Source: an uncultured Alphaproteobacteria bacterium
Lineage (GTDB): Bacteria > Pseudomonadota > Alphaproteobacteria > Rhodobacterales > Rhodobacteraceae
DNA length: 64,000 nt
NCBI GenBank assembly: GCA_902556405.1
Contig: CACDWF010000008.1
Span: forward strand, 34,446-98,445
Reading direction: 5' to 3'
The position numbers and the translations under genes were made by a program. The notes beneath the pieces are model-generated. The model was given only the letters and a program-made list of their open reading frames with translations. It did not search any database and was not told the DNA's origin. Positions within the stretch are counted from its first letter, which is position 1. Each line of letters opens with the position of its first letter. Below are positions 45,013 to 54,891 of this stretch, piece by piece.

Positions 45013-45813
45013 CTAATTACCGACTTTATATCTAGTCCCTTTTGCTGGAGGGTCCTCTGGAGGGCCAGCAAAACACTGAGCATACTTCATCCACTCAATT
45101 GCTGGCTCGCCAGTTATAGACAATTTTGTATCAGCAAAATTTCGTACCTGAGTCACCACTTGAGCAAATTCTACTGCTGTTCCTTCAATCTTTGAAGAAC
45201 TCTCTTTATCATTCCAATACCAGACTTCACCAGATGGTGCATTTAAAATCAGATAAGGTTTTGGCTCAGGGATTGCTAATTTCCTATTAACAAAAGTCCA
45301 TCCGTAAGCAATAACACCCATATGCACTATATTTTTTATTCTATCCTTTTCTTCTCTGTCTTTACCTAGCGCATCGAAGACTTCCTGACCATGTGCCCAG
45401 GTTTCCATATGTCGTGCCGTTATCTTAGACCGAGCGCTCATTTCAGGACCGGCCCACTTTACCCTTTTTTTAGGATCAGCATCCCTGTAGCCATCGAAAA
45501 CATCCTCAACGCTTTTCCACCAATCATCTATTAATCGTTGACCAGTTACTCCGTCCAACCATGGAACTTGAGCCTGAACAAGTGATTTTCCTTTAATTAG
45601 TTGATCATTAATTGGTTTGTAAAAGTTTTCATAATGATCTCCCCCTTTAAGGGTCTCCACCGCGCCGACATTGAATAAATATAAATGTCCAATTACATCT
45701 TCTATTGTCCAGTTTTTGAACAATGTCGTAGTCGACAAACAAGCCACACCCTCAGCATTCAGTAACTCATATAAGTCTTTACTCTCGTCAAAAAAATCTT
45801 TTGCCTGTTCCAC
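45013..45813 (-). CDS. TIGR03084-like DinB/maleylpyruvate-isomerase superfamily protein
   Basis: Protein of 266 residues. An N-terminal four-helix bundle of the DinB/mycothiol-dependent maleylpyruvate isomerase fold is indicated by TIEDVIGHLYLFN (His about residue 43) and TARHMETWAHGQEVFDALG (two His), which would form the His-triad metal site. A C-terminal SCP2-like region ends with ITGEPAIEWMKYAQCFAGPP. The architecture matches the TIGR03084 group, mostly known from Actinobacteria; catalytic function is unproven. It is last in the carboxylase-AtuA operon, one base after the nitronate monooxygenase-like gene, so I infer a role in that pathway. Confidence 0.75.
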   Translation of the reverse strand: MEQAKDFFDESKDLYELLNAEGVACLSTTTLFKNWTIEDVIGHLYLFNVGAVETLKGGDHYENFYKPINDQLIKGKSLVQAQVPWLDGVTGQRLIDDWWKSVEDVFDGYRDADPKKRVKWAGPEMSARSKITARHMETWAHGQEVFDALGKDREEKDRIKNIVHMGVIAYGWTFVNRKLAIPEPKPYLILNAPSGEVWYWNDKESSSKIEGTAVEFAQVVTQVRNFADTKLSITGEPAIEWMKYAQCFAGPPEDPPAKGTRYKVGN

Positions 45814-45814
45814 C

Positions 45815-46963
45815 TTATGCCTCCTCTAGCGCACCATTTAGTCTCTCATAAGCTTCGATAAAATCTGTCTTAAAGTCTTGTACTACTTCCCCAGCAGACT
45901 TCGTTTCATTCATCAGACCAACTGCTTGGCCAACCCAATAGGTTGCAAGGTCAGCAGCTTGCTTATTCCCAGCTAATGAAAGCTTATCAAGCTTTCGTAA
46001 TGCTGGCTCAGCTACTAAAGGTTGCACTGGCGATGGTAGAGGCTGAACTTGGTCACTATTTTCCCATGCATCAGTCCAGGGCGATCTTAATTGTCTAGAG
46101 TGCTTCCCAGTTCTACTTTTTGATCTTACGGTGTCAGTAGAAGAAGCACTCAGCATTTTCTCTTTTACAATTGGATTCGTTTCGGCTTCCGTTGTTGTGA
46201 GCCAAACGGAGCCACACCATGCGCCTGATGCTCCCATAGCCATTGCGGCAGCCATCTGACTTCCAGAAGCTATGCCTCCTGCTGCTAATATAGGGACATC
46301 TTTTATATCTTTTATGGCATTATATACTTCAGGAATGAGCACCATTGATGACACTTCACCACAGTGCCCTCCGGCTTCTCCACCAGCTACTATTAAAATA
46401 TCTACTCCCGCATTAATTTGGTTAATTGCATGTTTTTTTGCCCCAACTAACGCACCAACTTTAACTCCTGCGTCTTTTGCCATATCAACCATTTGCTTTG
46501 GAGGCATGCCAAGTGCATTTACAATCATTTTAATTGGATGGTTAAAGGCAACTGTTAATGACTCATGAGCGCCCTCTGGAGTCATGTTTTTTCCAAATCG
46601 TAAATGATTTTTTCGGTCCTCTTCTAATTCATTTGGATCTACGTCAATGCCATTATTTTCAAGTATGTTATGCGCGAAATCCTTATGGCTCTGAGGAACT
46701 TTTCCAAGCATTTCCTCATCGGATAGATTTTCGCCCTTTCCCACAAAATTATTTGGAACAATCAGATCAACCCCATAAGGCATTCCGTTAACTTGGGAGT
46801 CTATCCAATTTAACTCAATCTCTAATTCGGGTCCCGAAAGGTTAGTGGCCCCAAATACCCCGAAACCTCCAGCTTTCGTAACTGCAGCAACTACATCTCT
46901 GCAATGCGAAAAAGCAAATAGTGGAAATTCTATACCTAGTTCCTCACACAATTTAGAATTCAT
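45815..46963 (-). CDS. Nitronate monooxygenase-family flavoprotein
   Basis: FMN TIM-barrel protein of the nitronate monooxygenase/2-nitropropane dioxygenase family, 382 residues. Visible are the N-terminal GIEFPLFAFSHCRDVVAAVTKAGGFG, VGALVGAKKHAINQINAGVDILIVAGGEAGGH-type flavin loop (HCGEVSS follows), and VPILAAGGIASGSQMAAAMAMGA phosphate-binding segment. AAGGAGG precedes ATG 46963 by 6 nt and rejects the GTG at 46969. It overlaps the carboxylase alpha gene by 11 nt. In such operons it more probably acts as an enoyl- or nitro-compound flavoenzyme than on nitronates; that is inference. Confidence 0.85.
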   Translation of the reverse strand: MNSKLCEELGIEFPLFAFSHCRDVVAAVTKAGGFGVFGATNLSGPELEIELNWIDSQVNGMPYGVDLIVPNNFVGKGENLSDEEMLGKVPQSHKDFAHNILENNGIDVDPNELEEDRKNHLRFGKNMTPEGAHESLTVAFNHPIKMIVNALGMPPKQMVDMAKDAGVKVGALVGAKKHAINQINAGVDILIVAGGEAGGHCGEVSSMVLIPEVYNAIKDIKDVPILAAGGIASGSQMAAAMAMGASGAWCGSVWLTTTEAETNPIVKEKMLSASSTDTVRSKSRTGKHSRQLRSPWTDAWENSDQVQPLPSPVQPLVAEPALRKLDKLSLAGNKQAADLATYWVGQAVGLMNETKSAGEVVQDFKTDFIEAYERLNGALEEA

Positions 46964-48944
46964 TTTCACCCTCCTTGTTAATATTTAGTAAATCCTCATC
47001 TACGGAAACCTGATTACCTATGTTAGTATAAATATCCGAGACTTCTCCATCTATAGATGCTGTTATTTCATGCTGCATTTTCATTGCCTCTAAAATTAAT
47101 ATTACCTGATTCTTTTTCACCTTTTCTCCCACGGTCACAAATAGTTCACGAATTACGCCATGCATAGGAGCTCTTATTTTCCCACCTTTATCTATATCCT
47201 CAATTTTTATATCTTCTTTTATAATTTCGGCTTTAAATGATTTTCCCTGGTAGCTAGCGAATAATTTATTTTCCTTATACTCAATAAAATCGAGTTTTAT
47301 TTTTTCATCATTCAATTCTATGTGATCTCCGTTTAGGTCTATTTGTATTTTTTCTCCTTCAAAATTAACTGTAATTGAATTAGGTTTTTTAAGCTCAATA
47401 TAAACTGAGTAAATATTATCATTAGCTTTGAAGGAAAGAGGGTAATATATTGTCTTTGAATTAGACCAACCATACAGCTCATCTTCAAAACCAATGGCTT
47501 CATCGATAAGTGTTTTAGAGTACTTTGTCATCAAGAGAGCACCTAAAACTGCTACTTCATCGAACTCCATATGTTTATTACCTGATGCACTAAAATCATT
47601 GGTCTCTAAAAAAGAAGTATTAACATCTTCATGTCTGAAGGCTTCACTCGAAAGAATAGCAATAAGAAAGTCTCGATTGTTTTTTACTCCATAGAGAGCT
47701 GTATTCTGCAAAGATTGCTTCAATGTATCGATAGCTTGCTCTCTGTTCTTTCCATTAGATATTACTTTAGCTAACATTGGATCATAAAAAGGGCTTATAA
47801 CCTGACCTTCTACAATTCCATCGTCATAGCGAGTGTCAGGTGATTTATGTTTTCTCCAAACCTCGATCTTTCCTGTGCTTGGTAAAAAGTTTTTCCAAGG
47901 ATCTTCGGCATACAGCCTAACTTCAAGAGAATGTCCACATAACTGAACTTGTTCCTGAGAAAGTGGTAGCTCCTGATCATCAGCAATATTCAGTTGTAAC
48001 TCAACTAGATCAAGTCCAGTTACCATCTCAGTTACAGGATGCTCAACTTGAAGTCTCGTATTCATTTCAAGAAAATAAAAATTTTTGTCTTTATCTAGAA
48101 GAAACTCTATTGTTCCTGCTCCTGAATAGTTAATCACTTTTCCCGCAAGACATGCAACTTCTCCCATTTTTGTCCTCAACTGAGCATCAACAACAGGGGA
48201 TGGGCTTTCCTCGATAATCTTCTGATGTCGTCTCTGCAGTGAACAATCTCTCTCACCAAGTGATATTATATTTCCGAAGTTATCAGCCATAATTTGTATT
48301 TCGATATGCCGGGGTTCAACTATAGATTTTTCCAATATTATCTCAGATGACCCAAAAGCGCTTAAAGCTTCTGCTTTCGCAATTTCACAGCTTTTCTGCA
48401 GATCTGAAATATTATTGACGAGCCGCATTCCTCTTCCTCCCCCTCCCGCCGCAGCTTTGATCATTAAGGGAAATCCAACACTCTCGGCCGCTAATTGAAG
48501 TTCCCTATCGTTCTTATTTGCCACCTCAGCTCCTGGGATACAAGGAACACCAGCTTCTTTCATAATCGCTTTTGCTTTTGCTTTGTTTCCCATAGCCTCT
48601 ATAGCTTTTGACGAAGGCCCTACAAAAGTAACTTTTGCTTTTTCACACGCTTCTGCAAAATCGCTATTTTCGGAAAGGAATCCGTAGCCAGGATGTACCG
48701 CATCACATCCGGTACTCAAGGCTACTTCCATGATTTTTTCTATTGAAAGATAAGAATCAGCTATTGGACCTTTACCAATGTTAACACTTTGATCCGCAAA
48801 ATTTACGTGTGGTGATTGCTCATCAGCATCAGTATAGACAGCAACCGTTAAAAGCCCCATTTTTTTTGCTGTCTTCATTACTCGTAAAGCTATTTCACCC
48901 CGATTAGCTACAAGTAGTTTCCTTAATGAACGCAACTCACTCAA
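46953..48944 (-). CDS. Acyl-CoA carboxylase alpha subunit (biotin carboxylase + biotin carrier)
   Basis: Alpha subunit of a methylcrotonyl/geranyl-CoA-type carboxylase. About 663 residues: biotin carboxylase ATP-grasp with KLLVANRGEIALRVM, MIKAAAGGGGRGMRLV, EMNTRLQVEHPVTEMVTG and SLEVRLYAEDP, a poorly conserved linker (BT-like) domain, and a C-terminal biotinyl domain with the biotinylated Lys in EAMKMQHEI. The listed start is TTG 48944, which has GGAG 7 nt upstream and begins 2 nt after the previous stop; the open frame reaches further up but into that gene. It works with the beta subunit two genes upstream. Confidence 0.9.
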   Translation of the reverse strand: MSELRSLRKLLVANRGEIALRVMKTAKKMGLLTVAVYTDADEQSPHVNFADQSVNIGKGPIADSYLSIEKIMEVALSTGCDAVHPGYGFLSENSDFAEACEKAKVTFVGPSSKAIEAMGNKAKAKAIMKEAGVPCIPGAEVANKNDRELQLAAESVGFPLMIKAAAGGGGRGMRLVNNISDLQKSCEIAKAEALSAFGSSEIILEKSIVEPRHIEIQIMADNFGNIISLGERDCSLQRRHQKIIEESPSPVVDAQLRTKMGEVACLAGKVINYSGAGTIEFLLDKDKNFYFLEMNTRLQVEHPVTEMVTGLDLVELQLNIADDQELPLSQEQVQLCGHSLEVRLYAEDPWKNFLPSTGKIEVWRKHKSPDTRYDDGIVEGQVISPFYDPMLAKVISNGKNREQAIDTLKQSLQNTALYGVKNNRDFLIAILSSEAFRHEDVNTSFLETNDFSASGNKHMEFDEVAVLGALLMTKYSKTLIDEAIGFEDELYGWSNSKTIYYPLSFKANDNIYSVYIELKKPNSITVNFEGEKIQIDLNGDHIELNDEKIKLDFIEYKENKLFASYQGKSFKAEIIKEDIKIEDIDKGGKIRAPMHGVIRELFVTVGEKVKKNQVILILEAMKMQHEITASIDGEVSDIYTNIGNQVSVDEDLLNINKEGENEF

Positions 48945-48946
48945 AG

Positions 48947-49750
48947 CTAAGCTCCATACCAATAGGGTTTTCTCTTTTCTGCAAAAGCTGCCAATCCCTC
49001 CTTTGCTTCTTCACCCAGCATACACTCTGCGAACTTACCAGAGGCAAATTCAGACAGCTCCTCCAAGCTTGAGTCTCTTGAATAGCTCAGTATTTCTTTC
49101 GTAGCAGCGGTAGCCATTGGGGCACACTTTTTTGTTGCTTTATCAAAACTTATAAAAAAATCTTCTAGTGCATCTTTATTTTCGACTAAATTATCCGCAA
49201 GCCCGAACTCTACAGCCTCCCTTGCATTAAACTCCATACCAGTTAACATCAACTTACTAGCTACCCTCAGCCCCAACCTTTTTATCAAAAACGGCGAGAT
49301 TTGAGCAGGAGTAAGTCCAATTGCTGTTTCTGAAAGTGAAAAACGCGCCTCTTTTGTCACGGCCACAATGTCTGCACAAGCAACCATTCCTAATCCTCCA
49401 GCAAACGCTGGTCCGTGTACCAAAGCAACGACTATTTTGGGAAGCTGTGATAGTATCTTAAATAACTTTCCTGCTTCTAAATTCATTGTTCGTACTTGAT
49501 CAAAGTCAGGAGTTTGTAAAACAAAATTTCTTCTAAAGTCTTTAAGGTCTGCTCCCGCACAAAATGCGTCACCAGAACCTTCAATACTCACTCCTCTAAT
49601 ATTTTTATCTTCCTTTATGTTCTCAAGAACAGATAACAATTCAGTAGTCATTTTTTCCGATAAAGCATTTTTTACATCTGGTCGATTTAATATTAGACGT
49701 ACCCACCTATCATGATTGTTAACCAGAATTGTCTCATACTGAGTTTTCAC
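48947..49750 (-). CDS. Enoyl-CoA hydratase/isomerase family protein
   Basis: Crotonase-fold protein of 267 residues. The oxyanion-hole segments are SIEGSGDAFCAGADLKDFRR (about residues 55-75) and VHGPAFAGGLGMVACADIVAV, then FSLSETAIGLTPAQISPF, where hydratases have the second catalytic Glu (SETAIGL). GTG 49750 is the start, with GAGGA 6 nt upstream. It is flanked by the two carboxylase subunits, the position of methylglutaconyl-CoA or isohexenylglutaconyl-CoA hydratase (LiuC/AtuE) in known pathways, so hydration of a carboxylated enoyl-CoA is my inference. Confidence 0.88.
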   Translation of the reverse strand: MKTQYETILVNNHDRWVRLILNRPDVKNALSEKMTTELLSVLENIKEDKNIRGVSIEGSGDAFCAGADLKDFRRNFVLQTPDFDQVRTMNLEAGKLFKILSQLPKIVVALVHGPAFAGGLGMVACADIVAVTKEARFSLSETAIGLTPAQISPFLIKRLGLRVASKLMLTGMEFNAREAVEFGLADNLVENKDALEDFFISFDKATKKCAPMATAATKEILSYSRDSSLEELSEFASGKFAECMLGEEAKEGLAAFAEKRKPYWYGA

Positions 49751-49752
49751 TT

Positions 49753-51369
49753 TTACATCCTCGCTATTCCAAAATTATTCGGCCTTAATTTTCTTATTTT
49801 TGATTCTAGGCAAGTTATTAGGCAGAAACCTAAAACTTTTCTCGTATCTCTAGGATCAATCATTCCATGATCAATTAACCTACCTGAAGTTATAAAGGCG
49901 TCAGACTGACTGTCAAAGTGCTCTTGGATCCCTTTGATTTGAGTACTAAAACTATCTTCATCAATTTCTTTGCCTTTCCGAGCCGCTGAATTTCTAAGCA
50001 CATGCTCCATTGTTTTTGCGGCCTGCTGACCTCCCATCACGCCTGTTTGCGCATTGGGCCAAGTCAGGAGAAAGTCTGGATTGTATGAGTATCCACACAT
50101 GCCGTAGTTTCCAGCGCCAAAGCTAGCACCGATATAAAGTGCTATTTTGGGAACATTAACATTCATAACGGCCTGAATCATTTTAGCACCATGCTTGATC
50201 ATACCAGCGTGCTCGTATTGAGTTCCAACCATATAACCTGTGGTATTATGTAAAAAAATTATTGGTCTGTTTACTTGATCGCATAATTGAAAAAAGTGAG
50301 CAGCTTTTGTTGCACCGTTTGGATCAATTGGACCATTATTACCTATTAGTGCACACGGTATTCCAAAAATATTTGCTTGAATACATACAGTTGAAACTCC
50401 GTAATCTGGTTTAAACTCAATAAAATCAGAATTATCGACGACCCTACATACCAGCTCTCTTACATCATAGGGCTTTCTATAATCAGTAGGAACTATGCCT
50501 ATGATTTCGTCTGACGAATACTTGGGGGGCAAAAAGTTCCTTGAACTTACGCCAGTAAAATCTCTGTCCCAACCCAATGACTTGACCACGTCTCTTGCAA
50601 TTTCTATTGCGTGCTTATCATCTTCTGCCAAGTACTCAACTAATCCGGTAATTTTTGAATGAACTTCCGCTCCTCCAAGATCTTTATCAGAAGACTCCTC
50701 CCCTGTAGCAGCCCTCAACAGGTTAGCTCCTGCTAGTGCCGCCATACCATTTTCTTTTACACCGATCACATAATCACTCATACCTGGCATGTATGCACCG
50801 CCCGCGGTTGATAGGCCGTGGAGCACTGTAATTATTGGGATACCCATTGCACTCATTTCCGCCAGACCCGCAAAAGCTCCTCCACCCAATGCCCATAATT
50901 CAACTTTATATTGCATCAGATTTGCACCCGCACTTTCTACCAAATGAACAAGAGGCAACTTATGTTTCTTTGCCATTTCTAAAAGTAACAGCCCTTTTTC
51001 AATAGTTTTGATAGTAGTTGCTCCAGCATTTATTCCACTATCGTCTATGTAGATTAAACACTTGATTCCTGAAACATATCCAATCCCTCCTATTAGACTA
51101 GAGCCAGGAATACTAGTTTCCGGGTCTGGATCATCTACACAATACCCGGCCATATTAAACAGTTCTAAAAACGGAAGACCTGGATCTAACAACGCACCTA
51201 ATCTTTCTCTGGGAGATAATTGGTTTCTTTTCTCAAATATATCTCTGCGTTTTTCTGAGGTTTGAGCTGCTCTTTCGAGAAGTAAATTCATTTTGTTCAA
51301 AAGAGCTGTATTTTCTTTTGTATTAGTTTCAAAAGAAGGAGAGGAAATATCAATTTTACTTACGAACAC
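49753..51369 (-). CDS. Acyl-CoA carboxylase beta subunit (carboxyltransferase)
   Basis: Carboxyltransferase of the MCC/GCC/PCC family, 538 residues. N-terminal half: RERLGALLDPGLPFLELFNM, IDDSGINAGATTIKTIEKGL, LVESAGANL, and STAGGAYMPGMSDYVIGVKE. C-terminal half: IGNNGPIDPNGATKAAHFFQ, FLHNTTGYMVGTQYEH, IGASFGAGNYGMCGYSYNP and GVMGGQQAAK. The acyl-pocket stretch reads GGGAFAGLAEMSAMGIP where methylcrotonyl enzymes have bulky FFNQANMSAAG, so a larger substrate is possible. GTG 51369 is the start. The hydratase lies between it and the alpha gene. Confidence 0.9.
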   Translation of the reverse strand: MFVSKIDISSPSFETNTKENTALLNKMNLLLERAAQTSEKRRDIFEKRNQLSPRERLGALLDPGLPFLELFNMAGYCVDDPDPETSIPGSSLIGGIGYVSGIKCLIYIDDSGINAGATTIKTIEKGLLLLEMAKKHKLPLVHLVESAGANLMQYKVELWALGGGAFAGLAEMSAMGIPIITVLHGLSTAGGAYMPGMSDYVIGVKENGMAALAGANLLRAATGEESSDKDLGGAEVHSKITGLVEYLAEDDKHAIEIARDVVKSLGWDRDFTGVSSRNFLPPKYSSDEIIGIVPTDYRKPYDVRELVCRVVDNSDFIEFKPDYGVSTVCIQANIFGIPCALIGNNGPIDPNGATKAAHFFQLCDQVNRPIIFLHNTTGYMVGTQYEHAGMIKHGAKMIQAVMNVNVPKIALYIGASFGAGNYGMCGYSYNPDFLLTWPNAQTGVMGGQQAAKTMEHVLRNSAARKGKEIDEDSFSTQIKGIQEHFDSQSDAFITSGRLIDHGMIDPRDTRKVLGFCLITCLESKIRKLRPNNFGIARM

Positions 51370-51417
51370 TTAACACCTATTTTAGTCGATTTTTTAATAT
51401 ACTCATTTTCTTCAAAT

Positions 51418-53073
51418 TTAAGTCAAAACATTTAACAATCCGTCCGAGAGTTGTTGACGGAGAGCGTATTTCTTAATTTTTCCAGATCCGGTAAGTGGCC
51501 ATTCATCAATCTCAATCCAGATCGCCGGGGTTTTTTGTGGTGATATTTTCTCTCTAATAAAAGACTTCAGTTCTCTCGACGTAAGCTTCTGTCCTTTTTC
51601 AAACTTTAAAAAACACCCAACTATTTCCCCAAACTTCTCATCGGGCAGTCCCACAATTGCCACCTCAGAAATATCATCATGTTCAAGCAAACTATTCTCA
51701 ATTTCTTTGGGATAAATGTTCTCGCCACCTCTTATGATCATTTCCTTAACTCTACCAGCAATACGAACATAGCCCTCTGCGTCCATAGTTCCTAAGTCAC
51801 CGGTGTGCAGCCATTGCTCATCATCAATAGTCTCAGATGTTGCATCAGGATTCTGATGATATTCAAGCATAGTGTTATCACCTCGGTTACAAATTTCACC
51901 AACTTCATTTAAACCCACCACTTTATTTGTCTGAGGGTCACGTATCGAAACATCCAAATTTGGTAGAGGTTGCCCTAATGAGTTAGTCAAGTTTTCCAGA
52001 GTATCGTCCGCCCAAGCTAGTGTAATCACAGGGCTACTTTCAGTCTGACCATAAACAATCTGAAGCCACACTCCAAATGTTTGGTGAAGTTCTTTAACGA
52101 GTGTAGGGGGAACACTCGTACCTCCGGAGGTCATTCCCTTTATTTTAGATTCTTGATAATTACCCTTTTTCCACTCTTCTAATATTTCTACAAACATTGT
52201 TGGAACTGCGGTTAGAAAATTGATTTTTTCCTTCTCAACTACTTCACACCAGTTCTTGGCATCAAATCTTTCCATAATAAAATGTGTTGCTCTCATGGCT
52301 AAGCAACCGAGAGTAGCCATTCCTGCTCCAGATGTGTGGAACATTGGCATGCAATTTAGCCAATGATCACCCTTCTCCAAACCCATTCTAGTTTGAAAAC
52401 TTTTTGCATTATTGAATAGACCCATATGATGTAATTTTGCGCCCTTGGGGAATCCGGTTGTACCAGACGTAAATTGTATTTGAACAGGGTCTTTAGGAAA
52501 TACCTCCGGAAGAGAATTTATGAGTGACTCACTGCCACTGTCATTTAAACCAAAGAGCTCATCCCAATCTTGAATATCTACAATCCGCTTTACAGACGGC
52601 ATTTTTTCCGTAACTTTCTTTGCAATATGCCACATTGGATTGCCGCGAAAGCTCTTTGCTACATACAACGCCTCACTCTGCGATTTTTCTAGAACATACT
52701 TCAACTCATCTTCTTGAAAAGACGGGTTTACTGTTACTAAGACCAGTCCAGCAATAGATGCTGCAAACTCTATTATTACCCATTCAGGGTAATTAGGGGC
52801 CCAAACTGCAACTCTTGTTCCTTTTTTGTACTGTGAAGACATTCGCTTCGCCAACTCAAGACAATCTTTGTAGAGCTCCTCATATGTCCATGACCTTCCT
52901 AAAGAGCCATCATCTTGCACTTGAACCAAAGCCATCATACTTCCAGAATCGATTGAGGCCTTTCTAAGTTCTTCTCCTATTGTAGTGTTCAATATCTCTT
53001 CAGTCTTAACCGCAGGGAAAAATGCTTCTTTTAAATCACAATGAAACTCTTTTGACCTCTTGTTTGAATCCAT
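51418..53073 (-). CDS. Acyl-CoA synthetase (AMP-forming)
   Basis: Adenylate-forming ligase of 551 residues that activates a carboxylic acid with ATP and CoA. Motifs: IQFTSGTTGFPKGAKLHHMG (P-loop, about residue 190), VYGQTESSPVITLAW, HTGDLGTMDAEGYVRIAGRVKEMIIRGGENIYP hinge region (in two parts) and catalytic Lys in PLTGSGKIKKYALR. It starts a new translational unit 48 nt upstream of the beta-carboxylase gene. Sitting with an AtuA-like protein and a carboxylase, it likely activates the pathway's entry acid. The chain length cannot be read from the sequence. Confidence 0.9.
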   Translation of the reverse strand: MDSNKRSKEFHCDLKEAFFPAVKTEEILNTTIGEELRKASIDSGSMMALVQVQDDGSLGRSWTYEELYKDCLELAKRMSSQYKKGTRVAVWAPNYPEWVIIEFAASIAGLVLVTVNPSFQEDELKYVLEKSQSEALYVAKSFRGNPMWHIAKKVTEKMPSVKRIVDIQDWDELFGLNDSGSESLINSLPEVFPKDPVQIQFTSGTTGFPKGAKLHHMGLFNNAKSFQTRMGLEKGDHWLNCMPMFHTSGAGMATLGCLAMRATHFIMERFDAKNWCEVVEKEKINFLTAVPTMFVEILEEWKKGNYQESKIKGMTSGGTSVPPTLVKELHQTFGVWLQIVYGQTESSPVITLAWADDTLENLTNSLGQPLPNLDVSIRDPQTNKVVGLNEVGEICNRGDNTMLEYHQNPDATSETIDDEQWLHTGDLGTMDAEGYVRIAGRVKEMIIRGGENIYPKEIENSLLEHDDISEVAIVGLPDEKFGEIVGCFLKFEKGQKLTSRELKSFIREKISPQKTPAIWIEIDEWPLTGSGKIKKYALRQQLSDGLLNVLT

Positions 53074-53085
53074 TTATTTCGACCT

Positions 53086-54891
53086 TTACACTAACAAATT
53101 TTTTGGAACTTTAATTTTACAAGACAATAAAACCTGTGCATACCCTTTTCCTTGAGGGTCATTTCTTAAACTGGTAGTACCTCCACCACCTAGAACATCA
53201 TGAAGCACAAAATTTACTCCCGAAATTCCAGGAAGATAATGGCGATCAATATTATCATTTTCCAAAAAATGAGAAAAAATTTCTACTATTTTTTCTTCAG
53301 AGAAAGTATCCCAAATATAGGGTAGTAGATTTGGGTGTCTCGCTATAATACCAATATTTGCCTTATTACCCTTATCTCCAGACCTACCCCAAGCGATCTC
53401 TTCAAGAGAAACTTCTATTAATTGAACTCCTTTATACAAATTAGAGATATTAGGTTCAGATACATTTATATTAGGAAAGGAAGACGGTACGCTTACCGCA
53501 TGAGCAATTTCAATTGGCTCGCTAGGAGCATTATCAAATTGCAAGGTAAACCCAACATTTTCTTTTTTGTATAGAAAGGAAAATAATGAAAGGATCGGTG
53601 ATGGTTTGGGTCGTGCTCCAGCGAAACCACTGAGGCCTGGAGGTGATGACAAACCGAGACCGGTAGCGTCTTTTAAAAAAACTCCAACTCCTTTTGGATT
53701 TTCGTGTTTAACAGCAATTTTTGCAAACACCTCACTAGAATTCTGTGAATTCCTTCGTAGTCCAAATTGACTGCCTGCCCCGATTATCTCAACGCTTTCT
53801 TCAATAAATGGCTCTAATTTTTTTCTCTGCAAGGAGTTTCTCGATCTTGATAGTGCTGCCTTTGCAAAAGCATTAGCCTTATCTGTAGCGTCTGATCCAT
53901 AGAAACCAAATAGGTGCCCTCCTCGAAATCCTGCCTCATAAGTAAGGCAAACCTTGTAATTTTCACTAGGTGGTCTTCCCTTTGCTCCACTTACAAGAAC
54001 ACGATCCTTTTCTATTTCAGTAATTTCAACATGTGAAAAATCACAGTTAACGTCTGGGAGCAGATAATTTTTCGGGTCCCCTATTTCATACAACATCTGC
54101 TCAGCGACAGTGCCAAAGCTTACAATTCCACCAGTATCTTTTGCTTTTGTGATAACAGCTTTTCCATCTTTTTCTATCTCTGCTATTGGATAACCGATCT
54201 GATCAAAAGATCCTTTAATAGATTTCCAATCAGTGAAATTGCCTCCCGTAATTTGAGTTCCACACTCAAGAAGATGCCCAATAAGACTCCCCGAAGATAA
54301 AAGATCAAAATCTTCCGCGCCCCAACCAAAATTATACATACATGCAGCTAACGTCACTGCACTATCCACACACCTTCCGGTTATCACTATGTCAGCACCT
54401 TTTTCTAATGCTCTTACAATAGGCTGAGCTCCAAAATATGCGTTTATGCTACCAATTTTTTCCTTTTCTGGGAATACATTGCCTGAGAACATTTCGGTTG
54501 GGTTCAAGCTTTTTATGTTATCTATTCCTGGAAGTAGATTATCCCCTTCGATTACTGCTACTTTAAGAGATAATCCCTGCTCCTCAATTTTCTCCCTTAG
54601 AATGATAGCACAAGACGATGGATTCACCCCTCCAGCGTTTGAAATTATCTTCGTGTTGGTTTCGGATATCTTTTTTAAATTTGGAACCATAGCCTCTGAA
54701 ATAAAATCAGTAGCATATCCTGAATTAGGGTCTTTTGCCTTTACCCGCGCCATAATAGCCATAGTAATTTCGGCTAAATAATCATATACAATGAAATCAA
54801 GATCATCATATCTAAGGAGCTGCTCGGTAGCTTGTGAAGCATCTCCCCAATAACCGGATGCACCCCCAATTTTCAATAAATCTTTTTTCAA
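53086..54891 (-). CDS. AtuA-like acyclic-terpene-utilisation family protein (DUF1446)
   Basis: Protein of 601 residues of the AtuA/DUF1446 family. The N-terminal signature IGGASGYWGDASQATEQLL (about residues 8-26) and GADIVITGRCVDSAVTL-type ITGRCVDSAVTLAACMY mark the first domain; a separate small C-terminal domain begins near residue 500 with WGRSGDKGNKANIGIIARHP. AtuA is required for citronellol/geraniol growth in Pseudomonas but its chemistry is unknown. The start is TTG 54891. It heads the minus-strand operon and is divergent from an acyl-CoA dehydrogenase, so it may be the marker of an isoprenoid or branched-acid pathway. Confidence 0.87.
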   Translation of the reverse strand: MKKDLLKIGGASGYWGDASQATEQLLRYDDLDFIVYDYLAEITMAIMARVKAKDPNSGYATDFISEAMVPNLKKISETNTKIISNAGGVNPSSCAIILREKIEEQGLSLKVAVIEGDNLLPGIDNIKSLNPTEMFSGNVFPEKEKIGSINAYFGAQPIVRALEKGADIVITGRCVDSAVTLAACMYNFGWGAEDFDLLSSGSLIGHLLECGTQITGGNFTDWKSIKGSFDQIGYPIAEIEKDGKAVITKAKDTGGIVSFGTVAEQMLYEIGDPKNYLLPDVNCDFSHVEITEIEKDRVLVSGAKGRPPSENYKVCLTYEAGFRGGHLFGFYGSDATDKANAFAKAALSRSRNSLQRKKLEPFIEESVEIIGAGSQFGLRRNSQNSSEVFAKIAVKHENPKGVGVFLKDATGLGLSSPPGLSGFAGARPKPSPILSLFSFLYKKENVGFTLQFDNAPSEPIEIAHAVSVPSSFPNINVSEPNISNLYKGVQLIEVSLEEIAWGRSGDKGNKANIGIIARHPNLLPYIWDTFSEEKIVEIFSHFLENDNIDRHYLPGISGVNFVLHDVLGGGGTTSLRNDPQGKGYAQVLLSCKIKVPKNLLV

